NCBI GenBank assembly: GCA_036821825.1 | Contig: DAISIV010000010.1 | Span: 31,874 to 95,873, forward strand | DNA: 64,000 nt | DNA from: CAITZA01 sp937915285 | Lineage (GTDB): Bacteria; Desulfobacterota; Desulfomonilia; Desulfomonilales; Desulfomonilaceae | Direction of reading: 5' to 3' | Program-made: the position numbers and the translations under genes | In this document: piece by piece, positions 8,815 through 16,589 of the stretch | How the letters are laid out: each line of letters starts with the position of its first letter | How positions within the stretch are numbered: the first letter of the stretch is position 1 | Notes under the pieces: model-generated | Databases searched by the model: none | The model's input: only the letters and a program-made list of their open reading frames with translations | What the model was told of the DNA's origin: nothing

Positions 8815-9672
8815 CTAGGTCCTGCCGAAATCGTCCTCAAACCGCTCTATATCATCTTCACCAAAATAGTCCCCTGTCTGGACTTCTACGAACACCACCG
8901 GCTCTTCCCCTGGGTTGGACATTCTGTGTCTAGCCCCCACCGGTATATCGACGGCCTCCCCTGGGGAAAGTCTTATCTGATCCGAGTTCAGAGTGACAAC
9001 TCCAGTCCCGCTAACCACCAGCCAGTGCTCCGACCTTCTCCTATGGCTTTGCAGACTGAGCCTTTTCTTGGGGTAAACCACTATTCTTTTCACCTTGTGG
9101 TCATCCATGTCTGACAGGACCACGTAATAACCCCAAGGTCTGTGATCTTCCTTTTGTAAATGTTTGAGCAGCTTATTACCGGTCTCAAAAAGTTCCCGCG
9201 CTATGAGACCTCCCCAGTTTGCCTTGTCCGTGTGACACAAATTGATCTCGGCCGCATTGGAAGGTTTGACTGATTCGCTATCCAGTTTACACCACAGTAA
9301 ACAAAGCGCCTTGGGTCGAGATTCATAAATTTCTGGCGATCGCAGGTATTCCCAGGAATCAATGACTGTAATCATCGGGGTCTGCGTAATGCTCGACACA
9401 AGCATGGGAACCAGACCGGAAAAGTTAAATATGAGGCCATATTCAGACGCTTTTTCCATGAATCCTGATACTGCCTCAAGATATGATGTTGACGTCGCCT
9501 CACCCAGCTTAATTGGGGAGTCAGAGCCAGATTCTGCCCCAGGGCAAACAGCTTCCACGTCCAGTCCGAAGGCGCTCAAACCAGCTATCACATCTTGCTG
9601 AATGGATTTAGGGTACCAGGACATACTTGGAGTCGACTCAACAGTTTCCGGGTTTAGGATAGCGACTCTCAC
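8815..9672 (-). CDS. Mannose-6-phosphate isomerase-type cupin fused to an N-terminal domain
   Basis: 285-residue two-part protein. The C-terminal part (about 175-285) is a cupin of the type II mannose-6-phosphate isomerase / mannose-1-phosphate guanylyltransferase C-domain family: RPWGYYVVL, then SLQSHRRRSEHW with putative metal ligands, then a second motif with PVGARHRM. The N-terminal part (1-165) begins MRVAILNPETV and reads like a Rossmann-type domain, perhaps a degenerate GT-B glycosyltransferase N-domain; I cannot name it with confidence. There is no nucleotidyltransferase domain, unlike the usual fusion. It converges on the CDF gene with an 11-base gap and has no operon partner. Likely role: sugar-phosphate isomerisation or sugar recognition. 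Confidence 0.75.
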   Translation of the reverse strand: MRVAILNPETVESTPSMSWYPKSIQQDVIAGLSAFGLDVEAVCPGAESGSDSPIKLGEATSTSYLEAVSGFMEKASEYGLIFNFSGLVPMLVSSITQTPMITVIDSWEYLRSPEIYESRPKALCLLWCKLDSESVKPSNAAEINLCHTDKANWGGLIARELFETGNKLLKHLQKEDHRPWGYYVVLSDMDDHKVKRIVVYPKKRLSLQSHRRRSEHWLVVSGTGVVTLNSDQIRLSPGEAVDIPVGARHRMSNPGEEPVVFVEVQTGDYFGEDDIERFEDDFGRT

Positions 9673-9909
9673 GGATGATCTCCTTCACGACTCACATGAT
9701 GGGGAACAAGGAACTTTCGGAAAAAACAGAAAATCACTTTAATCCGTCCGAACATTTTGCTGACGAGCTTGAAATTGAGGTTCTTCAATGCTCAAATTTC
9801 GAGCCCAAAAAAAATGTCCGTTAATAGACTAGCCGGACGATGAAGAACGAACTTAAAACGAAGGATTGCCAAACTTCTCGAAAAAAGTAAGTCAAACTAC
9901 CATTGGTTG

Positions 9910-10464
9910 CTATATACCCCTGCCGGTTATTCTTTCATCGTGCTTCAGTCTTTCTTCAATGCCGCGGCCCACCTGATAATTGATGTCGAATTCCGACCAG
10001 AAGGCCTTGTCCTTATCCTTCCAGTTAGGACCAAAACGCTTGTCAAAGAAGTCACCAAGTTTTTCAAACAGCAACTTCCAGGGGGGATCGCCCTGTTCAT
10101 GAGCCTTGAAAATTTCAGTCAGCAACTCTTCCAGGTCAGGCAGAGTCTCCTTGGGCAGATATGCGATAGCGCCTTTCCTGATAGCGGTAAGAAGCGTTTC
10201 AGGATTCATGGCGTGGGCAGTCAGCATGACTGTCGGGAAATTACGGGCCACCGATTCTTCCAGAAGCTTAAGCCCGTTCACCCCCATAATATCCAGAATG
10301 ACTAAATCATATCGTTGGGTATTTATCTTTTTCGATGCGCTACTGTAGTCCGTTGCCCGATCAAGTTTCGAACCTTCCAGTATGTCTTCTATGGACTCCA
10401 GAATGTCTACTTCATCATCCACCGCCAGAATAGTCTTGCCCGCAAGGTATGATTTTTCGCGCAT
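9910..10464 (-). CDS. Response regulator, single receiver domain with C-terminal extension
   Basis: Receiver-domain protein. Seen with the ATG at 10464 as start: acidic pocket VDDE, phospho-acceptor D58 in VILDIMG, T81 in LTAH and K105 in YLPKE. The roughly 70 residues after the receiver (FEKLGDFFDKRFGPNWKDK and onwards) are charged and helical and contain no DNA-binding or catalytic domain I recognise. A GGAG ribosome site lies 8 bases before that ATG; a GTG three codons upstream is an alternative. No kinase gene is adjacent, so it is an orphan. It may receive phosphate from a distant kinase and act by protein contact. Confidence 0.88.
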   Translation of the reverse strand: MREKSYLAGKTILAVDDEVDILESIEDILEGSKLDRATDYSSASKKINTQRYDLVILDIMGVNGLKLLEESVARNFPTVMLTAHAMNPETLLTAIRKGAIAYLPKETLPDLEELLTEIFKAHEQGDPPWKLLFEKLGDFFDKRFGPNWKDKDKAFWSEFDINYQVGRGIEERLKHDERITGRGI

Positions 10465-11188
10465 GTTAGTCACTCCAAAAAAATGTAATGATGTTAATCG
10501 TAAATTTAAAATTGGAATTTATCAAGTCAAATCCACAAACAATCAGGGAAGACATACGAGTGCTAAATTTGCATAGACCTCTGTGGTGAGGAATAACAAA
10601 AGGGGCATTAAATATGGACGGCGCTGCGCTTCTGATGAGCCCCCTGCCCAAAAAAACAGTATGGGCCCAAAACTGGACACTTCGGGCCTGATCGAAAACA
10701 GCCACCGGTCACGATTGCATTCCCACATAAAATTAGTTCTCCAATGTGAATTTTGATACCTCTCACCTCGGGCGCATCATGATATTTGGATTGCCTTGTG
10801 AGGCCACTTGAAAGCTGATTAGGCAGCCTTAAATCCAACGGTTTGCTTTTTAGTGCGCTGCTCCATAAAAAGCCACTTTTGTTAGAATGTCACCTGACTA
10901 TAAAGTAAGATTCTTTTGCCAAAAAACAGGCGTTGCGCGCCACTTTCAGGATTAGGAAAAAATATCTCCCATTTAAGCCTCACTAACGTGAAACTGAGGC
11001 AGGCGTTAGTCAGTGCGGTGTGGGGATAGTCGCATCAATTTGGCGCCAATGTTCATCAGGTTGAACAGGGCTTCATGTTTCTCTTGACTGAAATGCGATG
11101 TCACTGTAATTTGATGAATAATAATATTTGGCATCTGAAAGGGGATTGCAACCTGACAACATAGTAAAAAACCAGCGAGGAGGTTGAC
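10465..11188 (+). other. Long spacer upstream of TRAP operon
   Basis: About 720 bases between the divergent response regulator and the TRAP binding-protein gene. I recognise no RNA gene or complete protein gene. A 42-codon open frame on the minus strand (about 11008-11136) reads like protein (SQEKHEALFNLMNIGAK) but lacks a ribosome site. The promoter of the TRAP genes must lie here; no clear -35/-10 pair stands out. Confidence 0.45.
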
Positions 11189-12271
11189 GTGAGAGTAGAA
11201 AGATTGGCGATTTTGGTCATGGTCTGCTTGATCAGCTTGGGCTTACTTGTGGGGCTAGCCGTTGCGCAAGCGCCATCCCTGGACAAGTGGAAGCCAGCCT
11301 TTGATCCTTCAGGGGCCAAATACAAGTGTGTAGTGTCAAACGTCTCTCATCCGGTGCTCAAGGGCGTTTATGCGGGGTTCGCTATTCGCGATGAACTCTG
11401 GAAACGCACCAACGGGCAAATCTACATCGACTTCAAGCCATTTTCCATGCTGGGGGGCGAGGTAGAGGTTCTCAACCAACTTCAGATGGGCGCCATTCAG
11501 GGAATGGGTTGCAGTTCAGTTGCGGCGACCAACCTTGGTCCGAGGTTCGGACTAATAAATCTTCCATTTCTGATCGATTCCTTCGAGAAGCTTGACAAAT
11601 TTGTTGGCAGTGGGCAACTCTTCGAACATTTCATGAACGCCATGGATCATCAGGGGATAATCGGTTTGGATATCACCGGTTATGGTAACTATGGTTGGGC
11701 CACTACCGTTCCTGTAAGAAACCTTGAAGATGCAAAAAAGATCAAATTCCGCACTGCAGAGGCGGCAGTAAACCAGTTGCTGTATCAGGCCTGGGGCTTC
11801 AATCCTGTCGCAATGCCATGGCCTGACGTTCCTGTTGCCCTCAAACAGGGCGTTATAACCGGTTTGGACCATACTCCGTCCGTATGTAACATCACCAAGA
11901 AATTTGAAGACGCGAAATATTTTACTTATGTCAATTATGCGCAGGGTCTGTTCATCTGGATTTTCAACAAGGCCTGGTTCAATTCTCTTCCGGCTGACCT
12001 CCAGAAAACCTTTAGAGAGGTAGTGAAAGACGTATGCATACAAATCCGCAAGGAAACCGTGCAGCAGGAAACCGAGCAGATTGACTTGGCGAAGAAATCC
12101 GGAATTGAGTTCATCAGTCTGTCAAAGGACGAGATGGATACTTTGCGCAAGCTTGGTGACAGCGTCCACAAGAAATATGCCGAAGAGATCAACAAGCTTT
12201 ACAAGGGTGACAAATACCGTCCCGTGAATTTCCTTGAGGAAGTTTACGGTTTCATCGGTTACAAGCCGTAA
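11189..12271 (+). CDS. TRAP transporter periplasmic substrate-binding protein (DctP family)
   Basis: Extracytoplasmic solute receptor of a tripartite ATP-independent periplasmic transporter. Starts with GTG at 11189, preceded by AGGAGG 5 bases upstream. Seen: a Sec signal peptide (hydrophobic run LAILVMVCLISLGLLVGLAV, then AQA cleavage site near residue 28), the DctP-type core with GAIQGMGCSS and FLIDSFEKLDKF, and KIKFRTAEA near 190 containing the conserved Arg that usually salt-bridges the substrate carboxylate. Length 360 is normal. The substrate is probably an organic acid. It is separated from the permease genes by about 310 bases containing a terminator-like hairpin. Confidence 0.93.
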   Translation: MRVERLAILVMVCLISLGLLVGLAVAQAPSLDKWKPAFDPSGAKYKCVVSNVSHPVLKGVYAGFAIRDELWKRTNGQIYIDFKPFSMLGGEVEVLNQLQMGAIQGMGCSSVAATNLGPRFGLINLPFLIDSFEKLDKFVGSGQLFEHFMNAMDHQGIIGLDITGYGNYGWATTVPVRNLEDAKKIKFRTAEAAVNQLLYQAWGFNPVAMPWPDVPVALKQGVITGLDHTPSVCNITKKFEDAKYFTYVNYAQGLFIWIFNKAWFNSLPADLQKTFREVVKDVCIQIRKETVQQETEQIDLAKKSGIEFISLSKDEMDTLRKLGDSVHKKYAEEINKLYKGDKYRPVNFLEEVYGFIGYKP

Positions 12272-12286
12272 AATGGAAATCGGATC

Positions 12287-12311
12287 AAAAGGGCCTTTAA
12301 AAGGCCCTTTT
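12287..12311 (+). terminator. Terminator-like hairpin between dctP and dctQ
   Basis: AAAAGGGCCTTT and AAAGGCCCTTTT form a near-perfect 12-bp stem with a very small loop, 15 bases after the binding-protein stop. The 3' arm ends in TTTT. It probably terminates part of the transcripts, giving more binding protein than permease, or stabilises the 3' end of the first message. Confidence 0.75.
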
Positions 12312-12583
12312 GGTCTTAGAACAATCCCGGCGCTCAACACTGGAGTGTAAAAATTTCAGATGCATGAAACCTTTTTTAGGTTGCTTCTCAGGGACAATGA
12401 GCAGAAAAGCCGGCAAGCGTCTTACTAAGAAATTCCTTTAAAACTACTTTTTCAAAAACACGTGGCATTGATCAAAGGCGCCGTCGGTATTCTTGCCTGG
12501 CCGTTACGTATTCCTGAGTTTTCATTCTCTTCTGTTGCCGAGGCTATTTTAGGAAAGTCACCCTTATATAGAGGAAATGTCGC
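12312..12583 (+). other. Spacer between TRAP binding protein and permease genes
   Basis: About 270 bases with no gene recognised. It may carry a second promoter for the permease genes, but no clear promoter hexamers are seen. Confidence 0.4.
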
Positions 12584-13078
12584 ATGATCGGAAAAATCCT
12601 AAACGTTATTGACAGGATTCTTACATTTTTTGAGGACTGGACTCTTTTTCTGACAGTCATAATAGCTCTTGTGTCCTTATTTTTTAACGTTGTTCTACGC
12701 TATGGTTTTAATTACACGTTGGCGTGGTCGGAAGAACTCGTCAGGGAAGTCATTATCTATACCACGTTCATCGGACTAGGCGCAGCCGTCAAGAACAAGT
12801 CCATGATCAAGATCGACGCTTTGGTGCAGCTCGTTCCGCGACTTAAGGTCCCTCTCAATTTCTTCAGTAATTTCGTTACAGCCATTTTTGGTTTGATGAT
12901 GCTTTACTACGGCTGGAAGATAGCAGCCCTTCAGGTTATGACTAATCAGAAGACCATCATCATGCAGATTCCGCTTGTCTACCTTTATGCGATCATCCCG
13001 GTGATGGGGGCGACAGTTTTGCTGAGAACCATTCAGGTGATTTACCAGGATTACACGGAACTCCGTTCAGCGAAATGA
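12584..13078 (+). CDS. TRAP transporter small permease (DctQ family)
   Basis: Small membrane subunit of the TRAP transporter, 164 residues, with four hydrophobic helices (about 18-38, 47-68 region, 88-108, 130-150). Seen: the family pattern NVVLRYGFNYTLAWSEELVR near 38-57 and TTFIGLGAAVKN after it. A GAGGAA ribosome site precedes the ATG at about 8 bases. It partners the large permease that begins 80 bases downstream and the binding protein upstream. Confidence 0.92.
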   Translation: MIGKILNVIDRILTFFEDWTLFLTVIIALVSLFFNVVLRYGFNYTLAWSEELVREVIIYTTFIGLGAAVKNKSMIKIDALVQLVPRLKVPLNFFSNFVTAIFGLMMLYYGWKIAALQVMTNQKTIIMQIPLVYLYAIIPVMGATVLLRTIQVIYQDYTELRSAK

Positions 13079-13158
13079 CGTCGTCAAATTGAGATGGGTG
13101 AGTTATCTGGACGTTAAGACAACAATTGCCTAGGCAAACATTTACATAGGAGCGCTTC

Positions 13159-14454
13159 ATGGAGTCGAGCCACGTTATAATCCTTCTGATTCTTCTGGGT
13201 TGTATGGCGAGTTATGTACCTGTTTTCTTGTGTCTTTTTTTTACTGCCGTACTCGGATTCCTGCTTTTCACCGAATTACCGCTCCTGTTACTGACTCAAA
13301 CGCTCTTCCGCAGTATGGACAATTTTTCGCTTGTAGTTGTGCTGTTTTTCATATTGTGCGGCAACATCATGACGACCGGCACCATTGTTGCCAGGCTGAT
13401 CAAGATGGCAAATGCTCTGGTGAGTTGGCTGCCGGGTGGTCTGGGGATGGCAGGAGTCATAGCTTGCGCCCTGTTTGGAGCAATATCCGGTTCGACCGTC
13501 GCTACCGTAGTCGCTCTCGGGGGATTCATGATCCCTGCCCTGATCGAGAAAGGATATCCCAAAGACTACACCGTCGGCATAATGACCACTTCCGGGAATC
13601 TCGGGGTCATCATTCCTCCCAGTATTTCCATGATTCTTTATTGCATGATAAGCAATGTCTCACTGGAAGGGCTGTTTCTCACCGGTTATGTGCCAGGGAT
13701 CCTCATCACAGGCTTGACCTGCCTCTACACCTATTTTGTTTTACGAAAAAATAAGGACATCGTTTATTCGCCCATAAAGAGTTTTCATGAACTGGCCACG
13801 ATTTTCAAGGAAGGTATCTGGTCGCTCATGCTGCCTGTCATCATCTTCGCCGGAATATTTTCGGGGATGTTTACAGCTAACGAAGCGGCAGTTATCGCAT
13901 GCGTTTACGCTATTATCGTTGAACTGTTCATACACAGGTCAATGAACCTGACCCAGCTAAAAAAAGTTACTATTTCGTCCGCAGTCACATCTTCAACATT
14001 GCTTATAATTGTGGCCGGGGCAAGCTGTTTTGGCAGGTTACTAACATTGGAAAACATCCCGCCCAAGATCACCGAGGCGGTTCTATCAACGATACAGTCC
14101 CCTGTTGTTTTCTTAATGGCCATGAATGTCCTGCTCCTTGTAGTAGGCATGTTCATGGATATAATATCCGCAACCCTGATCCTTGGACCTGTATTTCTGC
14201 CCATGCTCCATGCATTCAACATTGATCCGCTTCATTTCGGTCTGCTGATGACGGTGAACCTTGCAATCGGCTATTGCACTCCACCGGTTGGTGTCAGCCT
14301 TTATATTACCGGATCCATGGTTAACAAGGATTTGATCTGGGTGACAAAGGCATGCTTCCCGTTCATGGTGATCCAGATAACGGTGTTGCTCGCCATGACT
14401 TACATGCCTGACCTGGTGTTGTGGTTGCCGAGAATGATGGGCTACGTTCAGTGA
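13159..14454 (+). CDS. TRAP transporter large permease (DctM family)
   Basis: Large membrane subunit, 431 residues, which forms the sodium-coupled transport path. Seen: about twelve hydrophobic helices, the loop FGAISGSTVATVVALGG near 109-125, and NLGVIIPPSISMILY near 147-161, both typical of DctM/ion transporter superfamily members, and the late motif GYCTPPVGVSLY. An AGGAG site precedes the ATG. Gene order binding protein, small, large is a standard TRAP arrangement. A strong hairpin terminator follows. Confidence 0.95.
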   Translation: MESSHVIILLILLGCMASYVPVFLCLFFTAVLGFLLFTELPLLLLTQTLFRSMDNFSLVVVLFFILCGNIMTTGTIVARLIKMANALVSWLPGGLGMAGVIACALFGAISGSTVATVVALGGFMIPALIEKGYPKDYTVGIMTTSGNLGVIIPPSISMILYCMISNVSLEGLFLTGYVPGILITGLTCLYTYFVLRKNKDIVYSPIKSFHELATIFKEGIWSLMLPVIIFAGIFSGMFTANEAAVIACVYAIIVELFIHRSMNLTQLKKVTISSAVTSSTLLIIVAGASCFGRLLTLENIPPKITEAVLSTIQSPVVFLMAMNVLLLVVGMFMDIISATLILGPVFLPMLHAFNIDPLHFGLLMTVNLAIGYCTPPVGVSLYITGSMVNKDLIWVTKACFPFMVIQITVLLAMTYMPDLVLWLPRMMGYVQ

Positions 14455-14534
14455 TTGAAGAGTTCTCCGACTGAGCCGAAGGTTTTTCCAGGAGGGAAAG
14501 CTACTAAACAAATGTAAGGCAACATAGATTTAAT

Positions 14535-14557
14535 GCCTCAGGTCCAAGACCTGAGGC
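14535..14557. terminator. Bidirectional terminator at end of TRAP operon
   Basis: GCCTCAGGTC and GACCTGAGGC form a perfect 10-bp stem with a CAA loop, followed by TATTTTGGTTTTA on the plus strand. The stop codon of the convergent acetyltransferase gene overlaps the right arm, so the hairpin probably serves both operons. Confidence 0.85.
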
Positions 14558-15216
14558 TATTTTGGTTTTATACCGAATCTTAAATGTCTGAATCTCAGGT
14601 TGTCCTCTGCTGATACACGGGAACCGACCCTGATCATCATTATGTTCTCGGGCCTTAAGGCGATGTTGGGCTCATTGGTGTAAACTTCCCTGAAACCCAG
14701 TTTGCCATACAATTGTTTCATCATGTTCCTGTATTGTCCGGCCGTCAAATTCTTGCCCTCCAGATCCCAATGCCAGGAATAGCCACACATGTATGCGATT
14801 TTATCTTCAAAGAAATCATCATTCATGGTGCTATTCAGCAGCCTGTAAGCTAGATTAAGGCCACGAAAATTTCTGGATAATTCAAGCGCTGCAAGTTCAT
14901 ACATGAGTTTTCCCAAAAGGGTCCATCTGTCATTCGGCTCGGGATAGGATCCGATACAGTAGCCCACCACTACATTGGGATCTCTTACAGCCAGAGTCAC
15001 ACGCCCGTCTTCGCGCTCCGCATATTTATTGAAAGAGTCTATTTTTTTAATGATGGAAGAATAGTGGGAAAAGTGTCCCAGCCCGTCATCCATTTCCAGG
15101 TTGTCAAAGAAACTGGCTTTACAATTGGATTTTAGAAGAATCCGACCGTATTCCGACTCGATGACAAAGTCAGGACTTTCTGAATCTGTTTCAGGGACTG
15201 AGGGCCGATTGGTCAA
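14557..15216 (-). CDS. GNAT acetyltransferase, AcuA-like
   Basis: 219-residue N-acetyltransferase of the GNAT fold. Seen: central strand LAVRDPNVVVGYCIG, then ALELSRNFRGLNLAYRLL at about 113-130, which carries the acetyl-CoA pyrophosphate-binding R/G pattern, and a late KLGFREVYT helix-strand. The overall look is closest to AcuA-type enzymes, which in Bacillus acetylate acyl-CoA synthetase; that relation is an impression. The start is a TTG overlapping the TGA of the upstream GNAT gene (TTGA), with GGAG 7-8 bases before it, so translation is probably coupled. The two genes may act on a common target. Confidence 0.8.
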   Translation of the reverse strand: MTNRPSVPETDSESPDFVIESEYGRILLKSNCKASFFDNLEMDDGLGHFSHYSSIIKKIDSFNKYAEREDGRVTLAVRDPNVVVGYCIGSYPEPNDRWTLLGKLMYELAALELSRNFRGLNLAYRLLNSTMNDDFFEDKIAYMCGYSWHWDLEGKNLTAGQYRNMMKQLYGKLGFREVYTNEPNIALRPENIMMIRVGSRVSAEDNLRFRHLRFGIKPK

Positions 15217-15779
15217 AAGTCACTCCATTCACTGGCCAGATCACGGACCATTATGATGAGGTCATGGTATTCACCGTTTTTGTCCTTGATGTAATCCTTG
15301 AGAACACCTTCATGTTTGAAATCCAATTTTAGGGCGGCTGCAATTGCTGAATCCTCAACGCCTGAGACAAACTCGGCAAAGAGTTTCTCCAAGCCCATGT
15401 CCATTGCGGCCTTTATGCAATCGAGTATCATCCAGCTTCCGAGCCTCTGGGAGCGATATGACGGATGAACCATGACACGAAGATGCCCCACATGCACAAT
15501 ACAGTGAGCGACGTGCAGATGAAGGCGCACATTGGCTATTATCTTGCCATCGTCCTCCCTGACAGCCACGATCGGTAATATCTTGGAATAATCCAGTCTT
15601 TTTAGCCACCGGTGCAATGTTTCGGGCTCATCCAGCTTGTCGCGCAAGAACCATTGCTCCTCTTTGGGTATTTCTGAGTAAAATATGCTCAAGGCCTCTT
15701 CATCGGATTCCACCACAGGACGCAGCAAGACGGAAGTCCCATCCTTTGTGACTATTGCCTTGGGATAATCCTCTAACAT
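15213..15779 (-). CDS. GNAT N-acetyltransferase
   Basis: GNAT-family acetyltransferase of about 188 residues from the ATG at 15779, chosen because AAGGAGA lies 6 bases upstream; an ATG 18 codons earlier lacks such a site. Seen: RPVVESDEEALSIFY at the N-terminus (helix 1), RVMVHPSYRSQRLGSWMI, which is the acetyl-CoA loop (R/Q-x-x-G pattern), and the C-terminal LKLDFKHEGVLKDYIK. It overlaps the AcuA-like GNAT gene by four bases, so the two are an operon. The substrate is unknown; protein lysine acetylation or small-molecule acetylation are both possible. Confidence 0.85.
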   Translation of the reverse strand: MLEDYPKAIVTKDGTSVLLRPVVESDEEALSIFYSEIPKEEQWFLRDKLDEPETLHRWLKRLDYSKILPIVAVREDDGKIIANVRLHLHVAHCIVHVGHLRVMVHPSYRSQRLGSWMILDCIKAAMDMGLEKLFAEFVSGVEDSAIAAALKLDFKHEGVLKDYIKDKNGEYHDLIIMVRDLASEWSDF

Positions 15780-15911
15780 GGTATGTCTCCTTAACAGAAT
15801 TCGGAAATTGACGCTGGGGCTACCCTCTTCCAACGAGCCTGTGTCCGAGGAAAATGTGACAGATTTATTCCAGGAACCAGCGAAACACCATCCAGTGACA
15901 GCCTGAGAAAG

Positions 15912-16298
15912 CTACCGCTCTATTTTGAGTCTGTATTTAAGGATCTTCACCGGTTCTTCCTCCCAGCTTCTCTGATACCTGAACACAATACCGGAGACAC
16001 CCTCCTTGTGCGGAACAAAGGTGAACAGTTCCTTCGAAGGGGATCCGGGCATTGGCTGCACAGCCGGTTCAGTTGTTCTGGATTCTAGTCTGAAAAATTC
16101 TTTATCAAAGATGGGGGTCCACTGGTAACCAGTCGATGGATTGGTTTCCAGTGTAATTTTAAACGGCAATCCTACATGGATCGTACGATTCAGATCATCA
16201 GACGCCATTGACCGGAAATCCGTGCTCAAGCAAACCGTGAGCGTTATAAAGATACTGGATACTATCCAAAATTTTTTCGAATTAAACAATCTTGCCAT
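15912..16298 (-). CDS. Chagasin-family (I42) protease inhibitor, exported
   Basis: Small exported protein predicted to inhibit papain-type cysteine peptidases. Seen: a signal peptide (MARLFNSKKFWIVSSIFITL and so on) and the chagasin loop motifs: NPSTGYQW (loop L2), and YQRSWE near the C-terminus in place of the usual R-P-W-E (loop L6). With the start at 16298 it is about 128 residues, close to the family size of 110-150. The ribosome site is weak, and a start 27 codons earlier (16379) is open. It stands alone between the acetyltransferases and glutamate synthase. It may guard periplasmic proteins from own or foreign peptidases. Confidence 0.82.
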   Translation of the reverse strand: MARLFNSKKFWIVSSIFITLTVCLSTDFRSMASDDLNRTIHVGLPFKITLETNPSTGYQWTPIFDKEFFRLESRTTEPAVQPMPGSPSKELFTFVPHKEGVSGIVFRYQRSWEEEPVKILKYRLKIER

Positions 16299-16480
16299 TT
16301 GAAACCGCCGCCAGGGGATGAAACCGCTGTGACTTCCTGTATGTCCCGAGACAAACCATGGCCGCCAGATCGGCTCCATGTTCTATGGACTCTGGCATTC
16401 AGTTTATAACAATAGGGGAAAAACATTAAACGCAATTTCAACGAATCGTTAAATTCTTTTCCCTGCGTGTTAACGAAAAA

Positions 16481-16514
16481 AGCCGATTCCTGGACTCTAA
16501 TCCTGGAATCGGCT
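16481..16514 (-). terminator. Rho-independent terminator of glutamate synthase gene
   Basis: AGCCGATTCC at 16481-16490 pairs with GGAATCGGCT at 16505-16514, a perfect 10-bp stem. On the minus strand the hairpin is followed by TTTTTT (16475-16480). It lies about 75 bases after the stop of the glutamate synthase gene. Confidence 0.85.
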
Positions 16515-16589
16515 CTGTCGGTATGGCTCACGAGCCATGATATTTGTTCAGAAAAAAACTCCGCTATCCCCGTTGGCCAAAAAGGATGT

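Noticed and set aside
11008..11136. 42-codon minus-strand frame upstream of dctP
   Set aside because: The translation looks somewhat protein-like but there is no ribosome site and nothing else supports it; left as a note in the spacer entry.
13200..13754. Open frame of 184 codons in another phase inside the TRAP large permease gene
   Set aside because: Composition (rich in His, Arg, Ser) is that of a shifted frame of a membrane-protein gene.
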